Notes under the pieces: model-generated
The model's input: the letters and a program-made list of their open reading frames with translations, nothing else
Databases searched by the model: none
Told to the model about the DNA's origin: nothing
Shown: positions 1 to 6,245 of the stretch, in pieces
How the letters are laid out: every line of letters begins with the position of its first letter
Position numbering within the stretch: the stretch's first letter is position 1
Made by a program: the position numbers and the translations under genes
Source of the DNA: an uncultured Leptospiraceae bacterium
GTDB lineage: Bacteria; Spirochaetota; Leptospiria; Leptospirales; Leptospiraceae
NCBI GenBank assembly: GCA_937924465.1
Contig: CALDSP010000061.1
Coordinates: 1 to 9,031 of the forward strand
Direction: 5' to 3'
DNA length: 9,031 nucleotides

Positions 1-54
1 ATCAAATTAAAAAAATCGTTGAAAGTTCATGAAGAAATTTTAAATGTTTTATAG
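1..54 (+). CDS. C-terminal tail of an unidentified upstream gene (partial)
   Basis: Frame 1 is open from the first base to a TAG at 52-54 and encodes 17 residues rich in Lys and Leu (ending EEILNVL). The other two forward frames carry stops within this stretch. The stop overlaps the Shine-Dalgarno AGGAGA (53-58) of the next gene, which is the same packing seen at the following junctions, so this is probably the end of the preceding operon member. Too little is visible to name a family. Because the operon contains a photoactive yellow protein, it would be worth checking whether this is a chromophore-synthesis or gas-vesicle gene, but nothing in these 17 residues shows that. Confidence 0.5.
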   Translation: MKLKKSLKVHEEILNVL

Positions 55-63
55 GAGAAACCA

Positions 64-387
64 ATGCTATTCAAAAGAGAGGAATGGGAAAAAATACCAC
101 TTGAGGAAAGATTAAAGCTAGAAGTTTTAAAAGTCCAACAATCCCCTATTTATTGGATTAATGAATACATCAATGCAGAAGTTCCCAGTACAGAGGATTT
201 AAAAGGACTTATTCAACACACAAAAAACGTTACGCAACAGTTAGAGTCCATTTATTGGGAGCTAGAAAATTTATTTTCAAAATATCAAGTGACTGACCTA
301 GAAAGTTTAGAAAATTATATTGAAAATTTAAAAGACCAAGTGGAAGTTTTATACCAAGAAAAAGAAGAATCATTAAAATTGGAGTAA
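64..387 (+). CDS. Small coiled-coil protein of unknown function, first complete gene of the PYP operon
   Basis: This 107-aa protein has no signal peptide or membrane segment and is presumably cytoplasmic. Residues 1-40 are charged and contain a short aromatic patch (SPIYWINEYI). Residues 43-107 are strongly helical with heptad-like spacing of Leu/Ile/Val, predicting a coiled coil. The coiled-coil part looks like two related units: about 45-70 (TEDLKGLI... then LESIYWELE) and about 76-101 (VTDLESLE... then VEVLYQEKE). The ATG at 64 is supported by AGGAGA at 53-58 with five bases between. The stop (385-387) lies three bases before the PYP start, so the two are almost certainly co-translated. 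I do not recognise the family. The pattern vaguely recalls the coiled-coil tails of phasin or PhaE-type proteins, but that is not enough to assign a function. A structural adaptor for PYP is an inference from position only. Confidence 0.8.
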   Translation: MLFKREEWEKIPLEERLKLEVLKVQQSPIYWINEYINAEVPSTEDLKGLIQHTKNVTQQLESIYWELENLFSKYQVTDLESLENYIENLKDQVEVLYQEKEESLKLE

Positions 388-390
388 ATC

Positions 391-768
391 ATGGAAACAT
401 TTGTAGATAGAAATTTATTAGAGCGACTTAATTTTTTAAGTGCTTCTGAAGCAGATACATATCCCTTTGGAATTATTAAAGTAAGTGAAGAAGGAATCAT
501 CGAAATTTACAATCGTTATGAATCAGAGTTAGCTGGTGTTCCAATTCAAAATGCAATTGGAAAAAATTTTTTTACTCAAGTAGCTATATGCACAAATAAT
601 AAACTTTTTTATGGAAGGTTCAAAGAAGGTGTAGCTAAAAGAGAACTAAACCTTGTATTTAATTATGTATTTACTTATAAAATGAAACCGACTAATGTAA
701 TCATCCATTTATATCACGATAAAAACAGTCGTACAAATTGGATATTTGTAAAATACAAGGGTAAATAA
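391..768 (+). CDS. pyp: Photoactive yellow protein (PYP), PAS-fold blue-light receptor
   Basis: PYP is a small cytoplasmic PAS-domain photoreceptor that carries p-coumaric acid on a cysteine thioester and isomerises it under blue light. This product is 125 aa, the same length as the Halorhodospira halophila protein. It aligns without gaps from about residue 26 to the end, offset by two, against the sequence as I remember it. Chromophore Cys is C67 (context VAICTNN, C69 in Halorhodospira). Y40 and E44 match the hydrogen-bonding Y42 and E46. IGKNFF (56-61), FYGRFKEGVA (73-82), Y92, F94, Y96, M98 (=M100), PT (100-101) and WIFVK (117-121) are also family signatures. T50 is replaced by A48 and R52 by V50, and the first 25 residues diverge. 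GGAG at 381-384 gives a well-spaced ribosome site. The genes that make the chromophore are not in the window, so holo-protein formation in this organism is an inference. Confidence 0.95.
   Translation: METFVDRNLLERLNFLSASEADTYPFGIIKVSEEGIIEIYNRYESELAGVPIQNAIGKNFFTQVAICTNNKLFYGRFKEGVAKRELNLVFNYVFTYKMKPTNVIIHLYHDKNSRTNWIFVKYKGK
757..761 (+). promoter_or_regulatory. Ribosome binding site supporting a TTG start
   Basis: AAGGG lies inside the last codons of the PYP gene, seven bases before the TTG at 769. The frame downstream has no ATG until residue 89, so this site is the main reason to start the next gene at the TTG that directly abuts the PYP stop codon. Confidence 0.65.
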
Positions 769-1179
769 TTGAATATTAAAGTTTCCCTTAAAACTCTCAT
801 TCAAAATGAAAAACTATTCACTTTTTTAAATGAAATTATAAAAGAGAATGAGCTTAATGAAAAAGATTCTAAAATTTTGAAATATTATGCTAAAACTAAA
901 CTCAAAAGTCTTTTAGATTTAATCAAAACAGGTGAGGAATTTACAGAGGAAGATACAATCAATTTACTTGTAAATATTTGGTCTGAGTGGAGAAGTGAAT
1001 GGATTCACTACAATGCTGTAAACAATTATAAAATGGTTTTTCATGGAAACGCAGATTTGCTATCTGTTTTAAAGTCATCTTATATTTCTCATCTTATTTC
1101 AAAAATTGAACCCCTTATTCCTCCAGAAACTTTACAGAAAATTTATGAAATCATGGTAAGTATTCAATACCAAGCATAA
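769..1179 (+). CDS. Helical protein of unknown function directly after PYP, TTG start
   Basis: This 136-aa protein has no signal peptide, no membrane segment and no recognised motif. It appears almost entirely alpha-helical. Visible features are a charged amphipathic N-terminal half, a tryptophan-rich helix at 71-78 (WSEWRSEW, Trp at 71, 74 and 78) and a conserved-looking ending with a proline turn (EPLIPPETLQ, 114-123). The start is TTG at 769, which begins the base after the PYP stop and is preceded by AAGGG at 757-761. The gene ends with TAA at 1177-1179, immediately followed by the ATG of the flavoprotein. The zero-base junctions on both sides suggest translational coupling and similar protein amounts. 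A role as signalling partner of PYP, or as an accessory to the flavoprotein, is plausible from position only; the sequence itself does not reveal a function. Confidence 0.85.
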   Translation: MNIKVSLKTLIQNEKLFTFLNEIIKENELNEKDSKILKYYAKTKLKSLLDLIKTGEEFTEEDTINLLVNIWSEWRSEWIHYNAVNNYKMVFHGNADLLSVLKSSYISHLISKIEPLIPPETLQKIYEIMVSIQYQA

Positions 1180-2652
1180 ATGAAAAAAGCAATTGTAATT
1201 GGAGCAGGATATGGCGGTTTAACTACTGCAGCCCTTCTTCAAAATAGAGGTGTTCCAACTACTCTCCTAGAAGCTCATTCTTATGTAGGAGGGTGTGCAT
1301 CTTTTTTTCGCAGAAAAAACTTTCTTTTTGATGTAGGAGCTACTACTTTCAGTGGGCTTTTACCTCATCAACCTTTAGGAAAATTGTTTTTAGAGCTTAA
1401 AATTCAACCTAAGTTTTTAAAGTTAGATCCGGGTATGATAATTTTTCAAGATGGGAAAGAAATCTTTCGTTATGCAAGTTTACAAGATTGGATTTTCGAA
1501 TGTGAAAAAAAATTTGGCAAACAGGGACAAAGAGATTTTTGGGAAATAATTTATAGAATAAATCAATCTGCATGGAAATTTCTTTCTGAAAACTCAAATT
1601 TTTCTAACAGTTCTATATTTGAGTTTATAAAACTAATCAAAATTTCCAACCTATCTAATTTCAAGCTTTTGCTTCAATCATTTCAAACTATAAAAAATTT
1701 ATTACAAAAACTCAAAATCCAAAATGAAAAATTCGAAAACTTTCTACAAGAGCAACTTTTAATCACAACCCAAAGTACTATAGAACAAGCTCCCCTATTA
1801 ACTGCTGCCATGGGGCTTGCTTATCCTAGTGAGACCTACTACCCTATGGGAGGAATGTATAAACCAGCTCAAGAAATTTTAAATCATTTTCTCATGAAAG
1901 GAGGAAACTTTTATAAAAATACCCAAGTTGTGCGTATAACTAAAACTCATTCAAAAGAATATGTAGTTACTACAAAGGAGAATAAAAAGTTTGAGGGAGA
2001 AATTGTAGTTTGTAATTTACCCATTTGGAACATACCTCAAATTACAGAAGGAGAGATTGCAAATTATTATACAAAATTATCCCATAAATATCCCACAGCA
2101 CCTGCTGCTTTTGTAATAAATTTTGGAGTAAATGTTCTTTCTAATTTACCCACTTGTTATTATCAAATTCATTCTCAAAATCCAATTCCTTACTGTAACG
2201 CAAACGCATTTTTTGTTTCCTTGAGTCACAAAGAAGATAGAGAGAGAGCTTTAGAGAATCAGGCTTCTGTTACAATTTCTATTCATACTCATCCAAAAGA
2301 TTGGTATGGACTAAGCAAAGAGCAATATTTACAACGCAAAAATGAGGTCGTCCAAGTAATTTTAAATAAGTTTGATTCTTATTTTCAAAATCATTTAGGT
2401 TCAGAAAAATATTTTTTATCTTCCGGAAGTCCAAAAACTTTTGAAGATTATACTCTACGCCACAAAGGATATGTTGGAGGAATTCCTCATACAGTTAAAC
2501 CTCACTTATTTCAAATGCCTTCTTCTATAAGTCCTTTTTTTGGATTTTATTTAGTAGGAGATACTGTTTTTCCCGGGCAGGGAACTCCTGCTGTGGTTTA
2601 TTCTGCCTTATGTTTAGTAGAAAAAATTTTTAAACTTCATAAGTTTTCATGA
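1180..2652 (+). CDS. FAD-dependent carotenoid desaturase/isomerase-like oxidoreductase (CrtD/CrtISO type)
   Basis: This 490-aa flavoprotein belongs to the phytoene desaturase-like family, whose members desaturate or isomerise carotenoids at the membrane. The N-terminus carries the dinucleotide-binding motif GAGYGG (8-13), the ribose-binding E31, and a GGCASFF...FDVGATT segment (37-56) typical of the CrtD (C-3',4' desaturase) and CrtISO branch. A family-typical YYPMGGMYKPAQEIL block lies near residues 221-235. The C-terminus has the FAD-closing motif LVGDTVFPGQGTPAV (about 458-472), with the GQG form common in carotene cis-trans isomerases. Length is normal for the family. The ATG follows the previous stop with no gap, and no clear Shine-Dalgarno is seen, so coupling is likely. 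No other carotenoid genes are visible, and this superfamily includes non-carotenoid enzymes, so the substrate is uncertain. Its place behind PYP suggests a pigment or photoprotection role in a light-responsive operon (inference). Confidence 0.88.
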   Translation: MKKAIVIGAGYGGLTTAALLQNRGVPTTLLEAHSYVGGCASFFRRKNFLFDVGATTFSGLLPHQPLGKLFLELKIQPKFLKLDPGMIIFQDGKEIFRYASLQDWIFECEKKFGKQGQRDFWEIIYRINQSAWKFLSENSNFSNSSIFEFIKLIKISNLSNFKLLLQSFQTIKNLLQKLKIQNEKFENFLQEQLLITTQSTIEQAPLLTAAMGLAYPSETYYPMGGMYKPAQEILNHFLMKGGNFYKNTQVVRITKTHSKEYVVTTKENKKFEGEIVVCNLPIWNIPQITEGEIANYYTKLSHKYPTAPAAFVINFGVNVLSNLPTCYYQIHSQNPIPYCNANAFFVSLSHKEDRERALENQASVTISIHTHPKDWYGLSKEQYLQRKNEVVQVILNKFDSYFQNHLGSEKYFLSSGSPKTFEDYTLRHKGYVGGIPHTVKPHLFQMPSSISPFFGFYLVGDTVFPGQGTPAVVYSALCLVEKIFKLHKFS

Positions 2653-3062
2653 TTTGGAAAAGTATTGATTTATCAAAAATCTCATTTTTTAAGTTTATTG
2701 CTTATTATTTTGTTATAATTTTTTTTTACATTCTAATTGTTTTTTTGATTCAAAAAATTTTTTCTTTTGAAAAAGAATTCAGCATTGGTGTTTATATCTG
2801 CCTTGTAATTCAAGTTTTAGCTATAAGTTTAAAAATTTTCTTTTTAAATAAAGATTGGAAATCTCCCATTACAATTCAATACATTATTTCTGGAATTGCA
2901 TTCTTAGTAAATATTTTAGCTTTATATATTTTAACATTATTAGCACATAACGTAATTGCAATTAGTGGATTTTTTATAACTTATTTTCTTCATCTTAAAA
3001 TAGTAATAATATTAGGATATAAGCTATCTAGTGATAGCATTATACAAAATAAAATTGAATAA
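2649..3062 (+). CDS. Four-helix integral membrane protein of unknown function
   Basis: This 137-aa, very hydrophobic protein has four predicted membrane helices at about 13-36, 45-66, 76-99 and 101-123, with short loops and a short polar tail. Lys/Asp residues fall mainly in the N-terminus and the loop at 67-74 (NKDWKSP). The start overlaps the stop of the flavoprotein in an ATGA, and no independent Shine-Dalgarno is visible, which argues for translational coupling. It is the last gene of the operon: an inverted repeat and a convergent gene pair follow. I do not recognise the family. It could be an anchor or partner for the membrane-associated flavoprotein, or another pigment-pathway membrane protein, but this rests only on the gene order. 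The low-complexity hydrophobic composition makes weak similarity unreliable. Confidence 0.8.
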   Translation: MIWKSIDLSKISFFKFIAYYFVIIFFYILIVFLIQKIFSFEKEFSIGVYICLVIQVLAISLKIFFLNKDWKSPITIQYIISGIAFLVNILALYILTLLAHNVIAISGFFITYFLHLKIVIILGYKLSSDSIIQNKIE

Positions 3063-3098
3063 GATTAAAATTACAGTAAATTTGATAAAATTTTAATC
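3063..3098. terminator. AT-rich inverted repeat between convergent genes, possible bidirectional terminator
   Basis: GATTAAAATT (3063-3072) is perfectly repeated in inverse as AATTTTAATC (3089-3098) around a 16-base loop. It starts just after the stop of the membrane protein gene and overlaps the stop of the convergent DUF2905 gene. The position fits a shared terminator, but the stem has only two G:C pairs and the U-rich tail is poor, so this is a weak call. Confidence 0.35.
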
Positions 3099-3303
3099 AT
3101 CTTGTTAAAAGCCAAAACAGAAGAGATAAAACAATACTCAAAACAATTGAGGTGACAATAGGAAAATGAAAAGTAAAGTTTCCTTTTGTAATTGTAATGT
3201 CACCGGGAAGTTTTCCCAAAGGGAAATAATTCGAAAAACTCATAAAAAGTCCTATCAAAATAAATACAATACCTAAAACTATAAATAATTTACTTAAGTC
3301 CAT
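3097..3303 (-). CDS. DUF2905 family small membrane protein
   Basis: This 68-aa protein matches the DUF2905 layout: a first membrane helix (about 5-23), a short loop with the family signature FPLGKLPGDI (27-36) followed by a hydrophilic beta-like stretch, then a second membrane helix (about 48-66). The length is typical for the family. Function is unknown for the family. The ATG shares one base with the stop of the upstream acyltransferase gene (TAATG arrangement) and has a good AGGAG a few bases upstream within that gene, so it is the second gene of a two-gene operon. Co-expression with a phospholipid-type acyltransferase hints at a membrane-lipid context, though DUF2905 genes are found in many different neighbourhoods. 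Confidence 0.88.
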   Translation of the reverse strand: MDLSKLFIVLGIVFILIGLFMSFSNYFPLGKLPGDITITKGNFTFHFPIVTSIVLSIVLSLLFWLLTR

Positions 3304-4574
3304 TAGTCTCCTATATCATAAGGTTTAAAAAGAGGTTGAGTCATATCTAAGGTTTCATCTAGAAGTTGTTGTAAATCTTGTCTGAGTTTTTTTAGCATGT
3401 TTTGAATGGTTTCTTTTTTTGCTTTTTTGTAATTTCCATAAAATTCTGATAGCTTATATGGTTTCGCAAAAAACACATATGCTTTTCGCGGTAAATGGGA
3501 AGGTACTCCTCCTAAAGCTCTAGGTTTTTCTCCAAATACGTAAGACTCATAACGAGTAAGCCATTCATAAAACCTCTCAGGCGTTGGGCGAGAGAGCAAG
3601 TAATCTCTTTTTATAACGATAAAGTCAAAGGCTTTTATAGCTTCTCTTTGGCAATATTCTAGCTCCTTTTTTGAAAGCTTAGGAAGTTTAGGATCAGGAT
3701 AATTGATTGTAATCATTTCAATCCAAGCAAAAATCACGCGAAGTTTTTGGATGGCATCGGCTTCATAGTTGAAGTTAGTTGGTTTTAGTTTATCTGCAAG
3801 TTGGTTTAAGATCGCATGACGAACCCTTCCGATTCTATAATCAAAGTCTTGGGATTGAGCATTTTTAATATTGTAGGTCTCCTCTGCCTCTAAAAGTATG
3901 TGTTTTCCAACAGTTAAAAATCTTCTTAAAATGTTTTTATTTCCCGGATTGATTGAAAATTTTTTTTCAAATTTTTTTAAAGAAGAATCTAGATCGGCAA
4001 GAATTTTTTCTTTTTTGGCATCTATAATAAAACGAATAAAAGAAGGTAAAATAACAATGTCCGCATTTGGATCCACTTTTTTTGCGTCTTCAAAGGCCCA
4101 AAAACTTAAAGCAGCCACTCCTTCTTGGAAAGGCATTAAGCTATCATTTTCTCCACTTGTGGGCTCTCCCTCTGGAAAAAGAACTAGTTTCCCTCCAGGC
4201 TGAGATAAACAAGCCCGAGCCATTTTTAAAGATTCGCGATCATTTATACCAGCTATCACAGAAAAAGCACCCATTCTTGAAATAGCTTTGCCTACAAATC
4301 CACCTCCCCAATTAAAAACCTGCCTAGAAGCCATATAATAAAAACGACTTCCAATAATATTTGCGATATGATAAGCTATGGGAGGCTCTGCAGTAGTAGG
4401 ATGATTTGAAAAAAAGAGAAGTCTTTCATTTTTTAACTGACTGAGCATGTGTTTGTCTTCTTCTTGGATGACAATTTCCCTAATATTGTGCATGGCTTTC
4501 AATAAAACTGGGAAGAGTAGATCCGCAGTTCGAAGAAGAAAAGAGTTAAATTTAGCTGGTATGAATGCTTGCAT
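3303..4574 (-). CDS. PlsC-like lysophospholipid acyltransferase with an HX4E active site
   Basis: Residues about 50-185 form an LPLAT/PlsC acyltransferase domain, which transfers acyl groups from acyl-ACP or acyl-CoA to a glycerophosphate-type acceptor at the inner membrane. Motif I reads NHPTTAEPP (57-65): the catalytic H58 is present, but the usual aspartate of HX4D is E63. Motif III is LFPEGEPTSGEN (132-143), motif II lies near GAFSV (102-106), and motif IV near VILPSFIRF (174-182). The protein is 423 aa, well above the roughly 240 aa of a minimal PlsC. The extra C-terminal half (about 190-423) is helical and charged and I do not recognise it. No strong Shine-Dalgarno is seen before the ATG at 4574; no better upstream start is apparent. 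It heads a two-gene unit with DUF2905 and is divergent from the outer membrane protein gene. The exact acceptor lipid cannot be told. Confidence 0.85.
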   Translation of the reverse strand: MQAFIPAKFNSFLLRTADLLFPVLLKAMHNIREIVIQEEDKHMLSQLKNERLLFFSNHPTTAEPPIAYHIANIIGSRFYYMASRQVFNWGGGFVGKAISRMGAFSVIAGINDRESLKMARACLSQPGGKLVLFPEGEPTSGENDSLMPFQEGVAALSFWAFEDAKKVDPNADIVILPSFIRFIIDAKKEKILADLDSSLKKFEKKFSINPGNKNILRRFLTVGKHILLEAEETYNIKNAQSQDFDYRIGRVRHAILNQLADKLKPTNFNYEADAIQKLRVIFAWIEMITINYPDPKLPKLSKKELEYCQREAIKAFDFIVIKRDYLLSRPTPERFYEWLTRYESYVFGEKPRALGGVPSHLPRKAYVFFAKPYKLSEFYGNYKKAKKETIQNMLKKLRQDLQQLLDETLDMTQPLFKPYDIGD

Positions 4575-4623
4575 AAAAAAACGTTTTAAATTTGTAAAAA
4601 AAAGGTCAAGAGTAATTTTATTG

Positions 4624-4659
4624 TTGACTCACATAAAAAGAAAAAGTATAGAGTATAAT
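4624..4659 (+). promoter_or_regulatory. Candidate sigma-70-type promoter for the Omp85-like gene
   Basis: TTGACT at 4624-4629 is followed after 17 bases by TATAGA (4647-4652), with a better -10-like TATAAT just downstream (4654-4659) at a 24-base spacing. It sits in the 117-base divergent intergenic region and would give a short leader before the ATG at 4692. In such AT-rich DNA these matches are only suggestive. On the opposite strand TTGACC (4604-4609) lacks a convincing -10, so the acyltransferase promoter is not assigned. Confidence 0.35.
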
Positions 4660-4691
4660 TTCAAATTATTTAAAAATCCATAGAAGAGTAA

Positions 4692-6236
4692 ATGCTTATG
4701 ACTAAAAATCTAACAATTTTTTTTATAATTTCTTTTGCCATTTCTGTATTTGCACAGGAACAGCCAAAGTCTGATCCAAGGCTCCCTTTTGAAATTGATC
4801 CCAAAAAGAGGATTTCTCCTCAAGAGTTAGAAAAGAAAAAAGAAGGATGGTTTGTGACAGGGATTGGTGGACCGTTCAGTGATCAAAATACTGGAGCAGG
4901 TTTTGGGGGTAGGGTGTTTTTATTTAATAACGGAACGAAAGATGATCCTTTCTTCGCCTACACACCCTACAGACATCGCTTTTTTTTAAATTTATCGAAC
5001 ACTACTAAAAAAGCCCAGTATCATTGGTTGGATTGGGATGCCCCTTATTTCTTGGACACTCAATGGCGAGTTAGAGCAGCCTTAATTTATGATAGAAACC
5101 CAAACAACTTGTATTTCGGAATTGGAGAACAAAGTCTAAAAGGTCTTTCCTACAAAGACAGGAACGAACCCGGTCAACCTCTTCGTACGAATGCTACTTT
5201 TCCAGAACAACAAGAAGCTCTAGCATACAGACGCGATCCTCGTAGCCCAAACGAAATTCAATATTTTGACGATAGATATCTCAATGCTTTTGTAAATCAA
5301 AATATCCCTGCTTTACAAAACCAAAAAGTCACAGATAGAATGTACAATCGTTATGAATTGGAATCTCCACAGGTCCAACTTTCCATGGAAAGGTCTTATT
5401 TAAATGGACTAGTTCGAAGTGTTCTTGGTGCTCGTTTGTCTAATAACATTATTCGCACTTTTGATGGAACCTTACAAAAAGCAAAGGATCCCTATTTTGG
5501 AGACACCGATTTCCCTATTATCAATGTTTCCATCCCTACTGTGCAAGGAAAAACAAAAGTCACAGAAGACGCTGAGGCAGGAAAAATCATTGGAATCAAG
5601 GGAGGGCATGTGAATCTCCTTAGAGTAGGAATTGTTTACGATTCTAGAGATTTTGAACCCGATCCGACCCGTGGGATTTTTGCAGAGGTGACTCATGAAC
5701 GCTCCGATAAGGCTTGGGGTTCCAATTATGTATTCAATCGAACTTTTGGACAGTTTCGTTTCTTTTATAGTCCTTTGAGAGGAATTGTAAATAAATTTGT
5801 AATTGCTGGTAGAGTTGCTTTAGTGAATAATGAAGGAACACTTCCTTTTTTTGAATACAAAAACATGTGGGGAACTGAAGGAGGGCTCTCTGGTTTAGGT
5901 GGGCGGACTACGTTGCGTGGATATATTCAAGATCGTTTTGTAGGTCCTGTAATGGGTTTTGGAAATCTAGAGTTGCGATATCGATTTTATGAACTCCCCG
6001 GTTTTACTTTTGATATTGCTCCTTTGTTTGACTTTGGGCGCCCTTGGGATAGTTTAAAAGGAGTTAACTTAAAAGAATACAAACATTCTTATGGTTTAGG
6101 ATTAAGAATTATATGGAATCAATCTACCATCATTTATCTAGAATGGGCAAGATCTAGAGAATCTGCCGTGAGTAATTTCAGCAAGGGACCATTTGCAGGT
6201 TCTAATTTTTATCTAAACTTTGGGCATATATTTTAA
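4692..6236 (+). CDS. Omp85/BamA-superfamily outer membrane barrel without POTRA domains
   Basis: The 514-aa product starts with a signal peptide (hydrophobic core about 7-20, likely cleaved after SVFA, residue 21). A short linker follows, and then a beta-barrel from about residue 52 to the end. The C-terminal part is a bacterial surface antigen (Omp85) domain: DSRDFEPDPTRGIFAEV from residue 317, and a GGRTTLRGYIQDRF segment with LRGY at 408-411, matching the (V/L)RG(F/Y) loop-6 motif of BamA/TamA. The barrel ends in Phe (NFGHIF), as outer membrane strands do. There is no room for POTRA repeats, so it is not BamA itself. POTRA-less members occur in Leptospira and Bacteroidetes-like genomes, with roles largely unknown. 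AAGAG (4684-4688) lies 3 bases from the first ATG and 9 from a second at 4698, so the second may be the true start. The lipoprotein gene follows after nine bases. Confidence 0.88.
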   Translation: MLMTKNLTIFFIISFAISVFAQEQPKSDPRLPFEIDPKKRISPQELEKKKEGWFVTGIGGPFSDQNTGAGFGGRVFLFNNGTKDDPFFAYTPYRHRFFLNLSNTTKKAQYHWLDWDAPYFLDTQWRVRAALIYDRNPNNLYFGIGEQSLKGLSYKDRNEPGQPLRTNATFPEQQEALAYRRDPRSPNEIQYFDDRYLNAFVNQNIPALQNQKVTDRMYNRYELESPQVQLSMERSYLNGLVRSVLGARLSNNIIRTFDGTLQKAKDPYFGDTDFPIINVSIPTVQGKTKVTEDAEAGKIIGIKGGHVNLLRVGIVYDSRDFEPDPTRGIFAEVTHERSDKAWGSNYVFNRTFGQFRFFYSPLRGIVNKFVIAGRVALVNNEGTLPFFEYKNMWGTEGGLSGLGGRTTLRGYIQDRFVGPVMGFGNLELRYRFYELPGFTFDIAPLFDFGRPWDSLKGVNLKEYKHSYGLGLRIIWNQSTIIYLEWARSRESAVSNFSKGPFAGSNFYLNFGHIF

Positions 6237-6245
6237 GGGGGAATC

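Noticed and set aside
64..387. Assignment of the 107-aa protein as PhaE/phasin or a gas vesicle protein
   Set aside because: Only a generic coiled-coil pattern is visible; no diagnostic motif supports either family.
3898..4285. Plus-strand open frames of 101 and 72 codons
   Set aside because: They lie wholly inside the acyltransferase gene on the other strand, have no ribosome site, and encode no recognisable protein; they are shadows of the real gene.
4581..4609. TTGACC on the minus strand as a promoter for the acyltransferase
   Set aside because: No acceptable -10 box lies 16-18 bases downstream; the match is probably chance in AT-rich DNA.
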